From: an uncultured Acidobacteriia bacterium
Lineage (GTDB): Bacteria; Acidobacteriota; Terriglobia; Bryobacterales; Bryobacteraceae
Reading direction: 5' to 3'
Length of the DNA: 64,000 bases
Assembly: GCA_903923395.1 (NCBI GenBank)
Contig: CAIXXM010000085.1
Location: 1 to 64,000 of the forward strand
The position numbers and the translations under genes are program-made. The notes beneath the pieces were generated by a model. It saw only the letters and a program-made list of their open reading frames with translations, made no database searches and was not told the origin of the DNA. Positions within the stretch are counted from its first letter, which is position 1, and every line of letters begins with the position of its first letter. This document shows, one piece after another, positions 37,511 through 45,681 of this stretch.

Positions 37511-38791
37511 TTATTCGATCACTGGGACCCGGCTCATCGCCTTGTGCGTCTCATACACCGCGTTCATGGCAGTCTCTGCATCCACACCGCAACGGACCAC
37601 AATCTGGTAGGCACCGGGAAAACGTGTATACCCCTCCTTGCGGAAGCGCTCCTGCATCTCATGCAGACCTGCCGTGGAGCGGAAGAACTCCAGCGCTGCC
37701 TGCGCCCCCGGGCTCCCCATGATCCCGGAAAAGATCACCGTCCGCTCCGGTCTGGGCCGTCCCGGCTGGCTCGGCAGCACCGTGATCAATCCATAGACCG
37801 TGCTGTAACGGGCCGTCTGCGGGTCACGCCTGGCACGATACACCGGACTGCCCGGCACCAGCCGCTGCCCCAGAACTTCTTCATTCGCCTGCGTGTCGAA
37901 CCAGATCGAATAAGGCGTGACCCGCAAGACGCGTGAGGCATACGCCGTATAGCCGGGCGCACCAATCACCAGCAGGCCATTCTCATGGATCGCCATGGGC
38001 CGCACGGAAGGCTCCGGCACCGTATGATACGTTGCGCCCGCGCTGCCGATCAAAGTACCGGCCGCCAGCGCCGCCAGCGAATCACAAAACACCGCATAGC
38101 CACGCGTCGGGAACATGTAGACCGGGCCGCCACGCTCATCGAGCTTCAGCCCCCGGTACCACTGCTCCACCCAGTTCGGTGCCGGTTCCAAAACGTTGCC
38201 AAGCGGCTTCACGCCTTGTTGGGAGGGAATCGCCCGGAGCACAGGAGGCGCTCCAATGAGGATCAAACTGTCGTTCCCCCGCTCCAGCAAAGGTCCCCAG
38301 GCTTCCCGCACCACGGGATCAATCGCGTCCGTCCGGAACTGACCGTACAACAGAAACAACACCGAAGCCAACAAGGCACCCGCAGCAGCGGCCGCGCACA
38401 ACCAACGCCATTGCAACCGGGGCGCAACGGCCGGCGGGACAGGAGAATGCTCCGCGACAACCGCACCGGGCACGAACACCGGCCGGTAACTGCCCTTGGG
38501 CAAGTCAATCCGCAGCTCGGCGCGTGGCGCTTCCTCGTCGTAGTATTCTTTCAGCTTCCGCCGCAGAGCATGCGCGCGGCTCCGGACACTGGAATCCTCA
38601 CCCGGAGCATAATCGGCGGGCCGGTTCAGCGCGTTGGTTGCGATGGAATACTCCGTAATCTCCGCACCGCGCCCGTCCAGTTCCAATTCGCACAAGTAGC
38701 GGAGGAATTGAACCAACTGTTCCGAGCGGGAAAAGGTCCGGCTCTTGAGTATTTCCTCACAAGCCCGCTGCTTCGCCGCACGGTCTGTCAT
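37511..38791 (-). CDS. Membrane-anchored putative regulator (Solibacter-type N-terminal module)
   Basis: About 426 residues from the ATG at 38791, which has GGGGA upstream and lies 25 bp after a perfect TATAAT; ATG 38809 would be leaderless. Residues of about 1-108 form the module frequent in Solibacter-like genomes (VQFLRYLCELELDGRG, ITEYSIATNALNR, VRSRAHALRRKLKEYY, LRIDLPKGSYRPVF), which resembles a winged-helix DNA-binding region. A single membrane span follows (LCAAAAAGALLASVLFLLYG), then about 280 extracytoplasmic residues of unknown fold. Divergent from a TonB receptor, it could be a one-component transmembrane regulator of it. Function is inferred, not shown. Confidence 0.65.
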   Translation of the reverse strand: MTDRAAKQRACEEILKSRTFSRSEQLVQFLRYLCELELDGRGAEITEYSIATNALNRPADYAPGEDSSVRSRAHALRRKLKEYYDEEAPRAELRIDLPKGSYRPVFVPGAVVAEHSPVPPAVAPRLQWRWLCAAAAAGALLASVLFLLYGQFRTDAIDPVVREAWGPLLERGNDSLILIGAPPVLRAIPSQQGVKPLGNVLEPAPNWVEQWYRGLKLDERGGPVYMFPTRGYAVFCDSLAALAAGTLIGSAGATYHTVPEPSVRPMAIHENGLLVIGAPGYTAYASRVLRVTPYSIWFDTQANEEVLGQRLVPGSPVYRARRDPQTARYSTVYGLITVLPSQPGRPRPERTVIFSGIMGSPGAQAALEFFRSTAGLHEMQERFRKEGYTRFPGAYQIVVRCGVDAETAMNAVYETHKAMSRVPVIE

Positions 38792-38815
38792 GAGGTTCCC
38801 CACAGTCATCCGCCG

Positions 38816-38821
38816 ATTATA
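38816..38821 (-). promoter_or_regulatory. Candidate -10 box of the membrane regulator gene
   Basis: Minus-strand TATAAT is a perfect match to the sigma-70 -10 consensus. A TAACAG at 38846-38841 is a weak -35 with 19-bp spacing. Transcription would start near 38809, leaving an 18-nt leader before the ATG at 38791. Confidence 0.45.
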
Positions 38822-38844
38822 TCGTTTGCAATTCCACATCCTGT

Positions 38845-38850
38845 TAGAAT
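38845..38850 (+). promoter_or_regulatory. Candidate extended -10 box of the divergent TonB receptor
   Basis: TGTTAGAAT reads as an extended -10 (TG, one base, TAGAAT, five of six consensus matches). It ends only 8 bp before the receptor ATG at 38859, so the mRNA would be almost leaderless. The two divergent -10 boxes are 23 bp apart. Confidence 0.35.
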
Positions 38851-38858
38851 CTGGGGCT

Positions 38859-41800
38859 ATGCGAAGTATTTGGATGAAAGTCTCCGCGGCGCTCCTGGGG
38901 CTCTGCTTCTCCTGCCTGTGCCAGACAGTAACGGGCACTCTGGAATGCCGCGTGACCGACGCTTCCGGCGGCGTGCTCAGCGGAGCCGATGTGTCCGTGA
39001 AGAGCGACGATACCGGACTCACCCGCGCGGCCAGAACCAATCAGGAAGGTTACGCCCAGATCACCTTTCTGCCGGTCGGTTCCTATCAACTGACTGTTGC
39101 CGCCAAGGGCTTTGGCACGCAGGTGCGCAACGCGCAAGTCGACCTCAACAGCGCCCGCACATTTCACGTTCAACTCACGCCGGCATCGGTGGAATCAACA
39201 GTGACCGTCACCGCTGAATCGCCGTTGATCGACACCAGCCGCGGCGAGATCGTGAATAATATTGACTCGAAGACCATTGAAGACCGGCCACTCTCGTCCC
39301 GCAATATCCTGTCGCTGGCGGAAATGATTCCGGGCTTCCAATCGAGCGGCGGCTACAGCGGCGTGAATAACCCCACGCTGTCCAGCGGAAGCTATGTCTC
39401 CTTCAATGGAACAGGCACGCGGTCGGCTTCCTTCCAGATCGATGGCGTGAATAACGATGATTCCTCCGAAGGCCAGAACCGGCAGAACGTCAACATCAGC
39501 GCCATCAAAGAAGTGCAGATGCTGACGAATACTTATGCAGCCGAGTTCGGGCGCGGAGCGGCGGTCATGCTGGTACAAACGAAGTCGGGCACCAACCAGA
39601 TTCACGGCGATGCCTATGAGTTCCTTCAAAATGAGAAACTCGATGCCAATACTTTCTTTGGCAACGCAGCCGGCACCAAGCCCGATGGAACACTGGTCTC
39701 ACCCCGCGCACCCATGCGCCGCAACCAGTTCGGTTATACCGTGGGTGGCCCCATTCTCAAGAACAAGCTCTTTCTGTTCCACTCCTTTGAAAACACCAAG
39801 CTGATTCAGTACTCCACCATCACCCGTTATCTCTTCTATGACAAATACCCGCTGCAGGCCGGCACCTGCACTCTGTGCGTCAACCCCGCGGACCATCCGA
39901 ATATGCAGGCCGACATGGCCTTCCTGCAAAGCATTCTTGCCAGGTTCCCGAAAGTCCAGCCCAACGCCCCAGCCGTTTGTGATCTCTGCTACATCGAAGA
40001 GAAGAACTCCAAGTTCCCGGATTCCGACTACAGCGGGCGCCTCGATTACATCCTCTCCACCCGCGACAGTGCCACCGTGCGCTATCAATACAGCCGGAAC
40101 ATCCGGCTGCCCGCGCAGATCATCGACGGCGAAGCAGCCAACCAGAATCACAAGCAACAAAACGTTGGTTTCACTGAGACCCATATGTTCACGCCAACCA
40201 CCATTGGCGAGTTCCGTCTCGGCATCGGACTGCGCACCACACTGGTGGATATCGCCGGCGGAGACCAGACGCCCATCGTGAGAATCAATAACCCGACCGC
40301 CTACACCATCACGACGCTCGGCAGTGCGGGATCTTATCCCATTCACCGCTATCAAACCGACTATCAATACGTCTACAACCTCTCCCGCGTCCAGGGCCGG
40401 CAGACTTTCAAAGCCGGTATCGATGTTCGCCGCCAGCATCTGGATGATCTGGCGGACAATTACTCGCGCGGCTACTGGACTTTCGCAGCCACCTCCGGCT
40501 ACCAGGGTTATGAGAACTTCCTGCGCGGCTATGAGACGGATTTCCAGAAAGGCTACGGCAACTTCACCACTTATAACCGGCTGGGAGAAGTGAATTCCTA
40601 TCTGATGGATGATATCCGGCTGTCTTCCACGCTGACACTGAACCTCGGCGTACGCTGGGAACGCGTCTTTACGCCCTATGAAGTCAGCGGCAAGGTGCAA
40701 TACAACTATTCCGATTTCAACGGCATCCAGCCACGTTTCGGCCTTGCCTGGGCACCCAAGCCCGCAGGTCACCTTCTGCAGATACTGACCGGTGGACAGG
40801 GCAAGACAGTAGTGCGCGCCGGCTTTGGCACGTTCAACACACGCATCTTCCAGTCCGTCTTCTCACAATCCAATATCAGCCTGCGTTCGCTGCCGCCTTA
40901 TGGAGCATACCGGGATTTCGGTGCCACCTTTAACGTTGCTGACCCGTCGGGTGGTTTTACTTACAACCCCAACACTTACAATCCCGGGCAGATCACTTAC
41001 ACCGAGGTGGATCCCGGCCTGAAAATGCCCACCATTCAGCAGTACCATTTCACCGTCGACCGGCAACTTCCCGGCCAAGTGGCACTGAGCATCGGCTATG
41101 TCCGCACCAGAGGCATTGGTCTGCTGCAGAACCAGATCTTGAACCGCGCGGAGTTCCCCTTCTACGGTTCGAACGGAGTTGTCTATAACAAGATCGACCC
41201 AAACCCGGCAGATACCAATCCTCCCACTGGTTACATCTCTGAAACACAACCCCGCATTAACCAGCGGCGTCCGGATTCCCGCTACACCAACGTCTACTAT
41301 ATCTCCAACAACTCCTGGAGTTACTACAACGCCCTGCGCGTCACGCTGGTGAAGCGGCTCTCGAATAACTTCTCCGCCAATGTGGCTTATTCCTTCAGCA
41401 AGTCGATTGACACAGGGTCGGATGTATCGGCGGGTTCGGCGAGCACGCCACTCACGGAAACAGCCTCCGCGGCCACCAACCGCGCGTTGAGCGATTTCGA
41501 CCAGCGGCACCGCATCAACATCAACCTGACCTATCAGACGCCCTGGTTCCGTCACTCCCGGCAATTCCTGCGGCAGGCGCTCTGGGGCTGGAACCTCAGC
41601 ACAAACCAGACCTTCGCCAGCGGCAACCCCTTCACCGTGACCGCGGGCTATGATTACAACGCGGATGGTGTCAGCAATGACCGGCCGATCTTGTTGAATT
41701 CGTCCTATTACGGCGTCTCGGTCGATAATGCCCGCACCAATCCACAGACCGGTGTGCAGCGTTCGGTCGAACAACTCCCGCTCTCTGTCTTCTATCCCAT

Positions 41801-42131
41801 GGTGACCACAACGGCCGCGTCGCGTCCCTTTGACCCGGGCGGTTCCGGTGCAGGTTCCATCGGGCGGAATACTTTCTTCGGACAGGGCCTGCTCAACGTG
41901 GATATGGCACTGATCAAGTCCTTTCCCCTGCGCGAACGGCAGAACCTGACCTTCCGCGCCGAGGTCTACGGACTAACTAATACGCCACACTTCGCACTGC
42001 CCACGGCAAGCGTACTTAGTTCTGCATTTGGACACATCACCGCGACTTACAGCCCGCTGAACTATGTGGGCGCTTCGCGCAGTGACGCTTCCGCCCGGAT
42101 CATCCAACTGGCGCTGCGGTACGTGTTTTGA
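38859..42131 (+). CDS. Oar-like TonB-dependent receptor
   Basis: 1090 residues from the ATG at 38859, which begins a signal peptide (MKVSAALLGLCFSCLCQ); the frame extends upstream to 38745 but into the divergent regulator gene. Carboxypeptidase-regulatory domain at about 25-105 (LECRVTDASGGVLSGADVSV, GSYQLTVAAKGFGTQVRN), plug (SFQIDGVNNDDSSEGQNRQN, TYAAEFGRGAAVMLVQTKSG) and barrel with NVAYSFSKSIDTGSDVSAGS, ending IIQLALRYVF. Ligand unknown; large Oar-like receptors often take up oligosaccharides or peptides. It is divergent from the membrane regulator. Confidence 0.9.
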   Translation: MRSIWMKVSAALLGLCFSCLCQTVTGTLECRVTDASGGVLSGADVSVKSDDTGLTRAARTNQEGYAQITFLPVGSYQLTVAAKGFGTQVRNAQVDLNSARTFHVQLTPASVESTVTVTAESPLIDTSRGEIVNNIDSKTIEDRPLSSRNILSLAEMIPGFQSSGGYSGVNNPTLSSGSYVSFNGTGTRSASFQIDGVNNDDSSEGQNRQNVNISAIKEVQMLTNTYAAEFGRGAAVMLVQTKSGTNQIHGDAYEFLQNEKLDANTFFGNAAGTKPDGTLVSPRAPMRRNQFGYTVGGPILKNKLFLFHSFENTKLIQYSTITRYLFYDKYPLQAGTCTLCVNPADHPNMQADMAFLQSILARFPKVQPNAPAVCDLCYIEEKNSKFPDSDYSGRLDYILSTRDSATVRYQYSRNIRLPAQIIDGEAANQNHKQQNVGFTETHMFTPTTIGEFRLGIGLRTTLVDIAGGDQTPIVRINNPTAYTITTLGSAGSYPIHRYQTDYQYVYNLSRVQGRQTFKAGIDVRRQHLDDLADNYSRGYWTFAATSGYQGYENFLRGYETDFQKGYGNFTTYNRLGEVNSYLMDDIRLSSTLTLNLGVRWERVFTPYEVSGKVQYNYSDFNGIQPRFGLAWAPKPAGHLLQILTGGQGKTVVRAGFGTFNTRIFQSVFSQSNISLRSLPPYGAYRDFGATFNVADPSGGFTYNPNTYNPGQITYTEVDPGLKMPTIQQYHFTVDRQLPGQVALSIGYVRTRGIGLLQNQILNRAEFPFYGSNGVVYNKIDPNPADTNPPTGYISETQPRINQRRPDSRYTNVYYISNNSWSYYNALRVTLVKRLSNNFSANVAYSFSKSIDTGSDVSAGSASTPLTETASAATNRALSDFDQRHRININLTYQTPWFRHSRQFLRQALWGWNLSTNQTFASGNPFTVTAGYDYNADGVSNDRPILLNSSYYGVSVDNARTNPQTGVQRSVEQLPLSVFYPMVTTTAASRPFDPGGSGAGSIGRNTFFGQGLLNVDMALIKSFPLRERQNLTFRAEVYGLTNTPHFALPTASVLSSAFGHITATYSPLNYVGASRSDASARIIQLALRYVF

Positions 42132-42139
42132 GCCAGGGG

Positions 42140-42158
42140 GCCGGAAGAAGGTTCCGGC
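42140..42158. terminator. Hairpin between convergent genes
   Basis: GCCGGAA-GAAGG-TTCCGGC gives a perfect 7-bp stem and 5-nt loop directly after the TonB receptor stop and against the 3' end of the convergent small gene. It probably serves as a bidirectional transcript end, though no U-run follows. Confidence 0.5.
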
Positions 42159-42481
42159 TACCCTGCGCGCTTCTTCATCATGGCGTCAAACGTCGCGATT
42201 AATTCCTCCTGCGCCGCTTTCTTGGCCTTGCGCAGGCTTTCTTCGAGCAGTTCCCAATTGTCATTGATGAAGGCCTTGTCCTCCTCTGTCTTTTCGGACA
42301 TGGCCTTCTCATAGCGGTCCAGATTGAGCCGCCCGGTCAAACGCGGCCAGTATTCCTCGCGGAAGTATTTGGCCCCCAACTCAACCAGGCCCTCCTGCAC
42401 AGGCTGCGGCAGCGACGCGAAGTTCGGGACTCCCTTGGCAATAGATTGCATCACACCCTGCAGTAACTGTTCATGCGTCAT
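42158..42481 (-). CDS. Small helical protein downstream of ABC-F gene
   Basis: 107 residues, mostly charged helix (SEKTEEDKAFINDNWELLEE, LRKAKKAAQEELIATFDAMM), no signal peptide or membrane span. The start ATG overlaps the stop of the ABC-F gene by one base, so it is translationally coupled with it. I do not recognise the family; a ribosome-related or accessory role is possible only by context. Confidence 0.65.
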   Translation of the reverse strand: MTHEQLLQGVMQSIAKGVPNFASLPQPVQEGLVELGAKYFREEYWPRLTGRLNLDRYEKAMSEKTEEDKAFINDNWELLEESLRKAKKAAQEELIATFDAMMKKRAG

Positions 42482-44118
42482 TAGCTGTGTATCCCCGGCG
42501 CTTCCTGCCCCAGACTCTCCACATACTCGGTGTAAGATCCCAGATAGAGGCGAGGCTGTTTCTCCCGGCCGGTTTCGCCACCCAGTTCCAGCACCCGCGA
42601 CCCCAAGCCCTTCAGGAACATGCGGTCATGCGAGACGAAAATCATGGTACCTTCGAAATCCTTCAACTTCTCCACCAGCATTTCCTTGGTCGCAAGGTCA
42701 AGGTGGTTCGTCGGCTCATCCAGGACCAGAAAATTCGGCGGATAGAACAACATCCGCGCCATCGCCAGCCGTGACTTTTCGCCGCCCGAAAGCGCGCGGA
42801 TCTTCTTATCCACGTCATCGCCGGAGAACTGGAAGGCACCCGCCAGCGACCGGATCGCCCCCACACTCTCCGCCGGAAAATCCTTCTGCAACTGCTCAAA
42901 CACCGTCAAGTCAGAATCCAGCACATCCAGCGACTGCTGCGCGAAGTACCCCATGGTCAAACTCGCGCCCAGCCGGACCGAACCTGCATCCGGTTGCGTC
43001 GCACCCGCAATCATCTTCAGCAGCGTTGACTTCCCCGCCCCGTTCCGGCCCATCACCGCCCAGCGTTCACCGCGCCGCACCGTCATGCTGAAACCGTCAT
43101 AGATCGTCCGCGGACCATAACTCTTCTTCAAGTCCTCACAAACTGCCACCAAATCGCCCGACCGCGGCGGCACCTTGAAATCGAACCGGACCACAGTGCG
43201 CTTCTTCGGCAGCTCAATCTTTTCGATCTTGTCCAGCGCCTTGATGCGGCTTTGCACCTGCGCGGCCTTCGCGGCATGGGTCTTGAAGCGTTCAATGAAG
43301 CGCTGTTCCTTGGCAAGCATCGCCTGCTGCCGCGCAAAAGCGGCCTGCTGATTCGATTCCCGAATCGCGCGCTCCCGCTCGTAGAAGTCATAATTGCCGG
43401 AGTAGCTGATGATTTCGCCCGCATCAATCTCCGCGATCTTGTTGACGATCCGGTTCATGAACTCACGGTCATGCGACGTCATGAGCAGGCTGCCCTTGTA
43501 ATCTTTCAGGAACTGCTCCAGCCAAAGAATCGACTCGATATCGAGGTGGTTCGTCGGTTCGTCCATCAGCAGGACGTCAGGCTTGCCGAGCAGCACGCGC
43601 GCCAGCGCCACACGCATTTTCCAACCGCCCGAAAGCGCGCCAACATCGCCGTCAATCTGGTCATCCGGGAAGCCCAACCCCGCCAGCACTTCCCGCGCCT
43701 GGGCTTCGAGTGTGTAACCGCCCAGGTGTTCGTACTCTTCCTGCACCTCGCCGAAACGCTCCAGGATCTTGTCCATCTCATCGAGCCGTTCGGGGTCCTC
43801 CATCGCGTTCTGGAGTTCGTTCAGCTCATGGTGCAGTTCGCCTGCGCGCCCGCTGCCCGCAATGGCTTCATCGAGCACGGAACGGCCCTGCATTTCCTCC
43901 ACGTCCTGGCGGAAATAGCCGACCGAGACCTTCTTCGGAACCGAAACGTTGCCGTCGTCCGGAAGCTCCTCGCCAATGGCCATGCGGAAAAGAGTAGTCT
44001 TGCCCGCGCCGTTCGGCCCCACGAGGCCAACTTTTTCGCCGGGATTGATCTGGAAGGAGGCGTCGACAAAAACGAGTTGCTTGCCGTACTGCTTGTTGAT
44101 GTTGGAAAAGGAAATCAC
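42481..44118 (-). CDS. ABC-F family ATPase
   Basis: 545 residues from a GTG at 44118, where homology begins (ISFSNINKQYGKQLVF); the upstream ATG at 44157 would overlap the divergent small gene. Two ATP-binding domains: Walker A GPNGAGKTT with signature ALSGGWKMRVALAR and DEPTNHLD, then GRNGAGKST with ALSGGEKSRLAMAR and DEPTNHLD. A charged linker between them (RERAIRESNQQAAFARQQ) is the ribosome-reaching P-site tRNA-interacting region. No membrane domain. ABC-F proteins act on ribosomes as translation factors or antibiotic protection proteins; the subtype is not certain. Confidence 0.9.
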   Translation of the reverse strand: MISFSNINKQYGKQLVFVDASFQINPGEKVGLVGPNGAGKTTLFRMAIGEELPDDGNVSVPKKVSVGYFRQDVEEMQGRSVLDEAIAGSGRAGELHHELNELQNAMEDPERLDEMDKILERFGEVQEEYEHLGGYTLEAQAREVLAGLGFPDDQIDGDVGALSGGWKMRVALARVLLGKPDVLLMDEPTNHLDIESILWLEQFLKDYKGSLLMTSHDREFMNRIVNKIAEIDAGEIISYSGNYDFYERERAIRESNQQAAFARQQAMLAKEQRFIERFKTHAAKAAQVQSRIKALDKIEKIELPKKRTVVRFDFKVPPRSGDLVAVCEDLKKSYGPRTIYDGFSMTVRRGERWAVMGRNGAGKSTLLKMIAGATQPDAGSVRLGASLTMGYFAQQSLDVLDSDLTVFEQLQKDFPAESVGAIRSLAGAFQFSGDDVDKKIRALSGGEKSRLAMARMLFYPPNFLVLDEPTNHLDLATKEMLVEKLKDFEGTMIFVSHDRMFLKGLGSRVLELGGETGREKQPRLYLGSYTEYVESLGQEAPGIHS

Positions 44119-44150
44119 GCTATTACCATCAAACCATTTAGACTCGGATT

Positions 44151-44405
44151 GTGGCACGCGGGTGGGAAAGCAAGTCGGTGGAAGAGCAGCAGCAGGCGGC
44201 TGAAGAGCGCAAAGCCGCCGCCGGCAGGGTCGTGCGCACGGAGGCCGAAATCGAACGGCAGAAGAAGCGGGAAGCGCTCGAATTGACGAAAGTTCGTGTG
44301 CAACGGGACCTCGCCGCGGCGGTGAATGAACGCTACAAAGCGCAGCTGCGGGCGGCGCTGGCGCATTTGGAGCGGCAGTTGGGGGAGTTGGGTGTCACGG
44401 AGTAG
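44151..44405 (+). CDS. Small coiled-coil protein of unknown function
   Basis: 84 residues starting MARGWESKSVEEQQQAAEE, rich in Glu, Arg and Lys with heptad-like spacing (EIERQKKREALELTKVRVQR), predicted as one long coiled coil. I recall similar short proteins in acidobacterial genomes, but no function is known to me. It is divergent from the ABC-F gene, with only 32 bp between the two likely starts. Confidence 0.6.
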   Translation: MARGWESKSVEEQQQAAEERKAAAGRVVRTEAEIERQKKREALELTKVRVQRDLAAAVNERYKAQLRAALAHLERQLGELGVTE

Positions 44406-44455
44406 GGTTGCCTATCGCAAGCAGACTGATTGCCGTGTTAGAGTTTCGATAGTCG

Positions 44456-45268
44456 ATGTTGACATTCCTGTTTTGGAATCTGCACGGCAAGCCACTGGTT
44501 GATTTGGTAGCCGATGCCGTCGAGGAACACGACGCCGATATAGTCATTCTTGCTGAGTGGGGTCGCGACAAATACCAGTTCGTCGACGCCATGAACCGCA
44601 CTGGCCACCCGGGATTTTTACCCGCCCCGATCCTCGCCAAGAACCTGTTCATAGCCGCCCGTTTCGATCCGGACTTCTGCATGCCAAGGCATGATTCGAG
44701 CCGATTCTCAATTCACTCGTGGAATCTGCCGGCAAGGCAGGAAATCACAGTTGTAGCAACGCACCTTCCCGGCAAGATGTACTGGAGTGACAACGACCAG
44801 ATGTTGGAGTGCACGCATTTGGCAAAAACCATCAGGCATTGGGAGGAAAGGGCGGGCCACACACGGACAATCATGATCGGTGACTTCAATATGAATCCCT
44901 TTGAACCAGGAATGGTGGGGGCCATCGGCTTGAATGCGACGATGGCGCGACGGGTCGCCGAACGAGGTCATCGCACTGTCCAGGCAGAGAGGTATCCTTT
45001 TTTCTACAACCCGATGTGGAACCTTTTCGGAGATGCGGCGGGCGATACATGCGGAACTTACTATTACGATTCCCCAGGCCATGTCAGCTACTTTTGGAAC
45101 GTTTTTGATCAGGTGCTTCTGCGACCGGAACTTCTACCGTTTTTCCATCCTGGTCATGCGCGGGTGCTGACGGAGATCAAACAGACTAAACTAATTAAGG
45201 GCGATGGAAGGCCAGATGAGACCACTGGCTCAGATCATCTCCCTCTGATTGCCAGACTTTCGTTGTAA
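44456..45268 (+). CDS. Endonuclease/exonuclease/phosphatase (EEP) family protein
   Basis: 270 residues. EEP catalytic residues are visible: N8 (FLFWNLHGK), E34 (ILAEWG), H103 (VVATHLPG), D143 and N145 (IGDFNMNPFE), and D260-H261 (GSDHLPLIARL). It is a cytoplasmic Mg-dependent phosphodiesterase or nuclease; the family also covers DNases, inositol phosphatases and deadenylases, so the substrate is open. Base composition is more AT-rich than neighbouring genes, hinting at acquisition by transfer. The next gene starts 10 bp later with a good ribosome site. Confidence 0.82.
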   Translation: MLTFLFWNLHGKPLVDLVADAVEEHDADIVILAEWGRDKYQFVDAMNRTGHPGFLPAPILAKNLFIAARFDPDFCMPRHDSSRFSIHSWNLPARQEITVVATHLPGKMYWSDNDQMLECTHLAKTIRHWEERAGHTRTIMIGDFNMNPFEPGMVGAIGLNATMARRVAERGHRTVQAERYPFFYNPMWNLFGDAAGDTCGTYYYDSPGHVSYFWNVFDQVLLRPELLPFFHPGHARVLTEIKQTKLIKGDGRPDETTGSDHLPLIARLSL

Positions 45269-45278
45269 GGAGAGAGCG

Positions 45279-45671
45279 ATGCCCATTGATTTCGACAGCA
45301 CAGAAACCCCTGATTTGTGGCCTGCAACGCTTGATCCAGTCCCGGAAAAAGCCCCGGCAACGATCCTCAAAGAGCAGGCATCGGCACTTGCCCGCAAAAC
45401 ACAGTGGAAGTTACGCGGCTCAGTCGAAACTGCGGTAGGCAGGCACGGGTTTACGCACACGTTTCAAATTATCGTCCCGGCGCTACAGGACTATACTTAC
45501 GACCTGTTCGTTGTATCCCATGGGCTCGAGTTCTATCCAGTGAAGGTTGCTGATGGAGGGAGCACAAAAGAATTGAAAACTGAAGCTGAGTTCCTCGACT
45601 GGCTTGGGGGCCAATTCAGGTCACAGCAAACGCTGCACGTGATCGGTTCGCTTTTGAGACAAGTGGCCTGA
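45279..45671 (+). CDS. Unknown protein paired with EEP nuclease
   Basis: 130 residues from the ATG at 45279 preceded by AAGGAGAGAGCG; the upstream ATG at 45249 lies inside the nuclease gene. No signal peptide, no membrane segment, no motif I know. The centre (GFTHTFQIIVPALQDYTYDL, LFVVSHGLEFYPVKV) looks like a small alpha/beta fold. It is 10 bp downstream of the nuclease gene and shares its base composition, so the two form a unit. It could be an inhibitor, specificity subunit or unrelated protein; nothing decides. Confidence 0.65.
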   Translation: MPIDFDSTETPDLWPATLDPVPEKAPATILKEQASALARKTQWKLRGSVETAVGRHGFTHTFQIIVPALQDYTYDLFVVSHGLEFYPVKVADGGSTKELKTEAEFLDWLGGQFRSQQTLHVIGSLLRQVA

Positions 45672-45681
45672 GAACTGCAAA

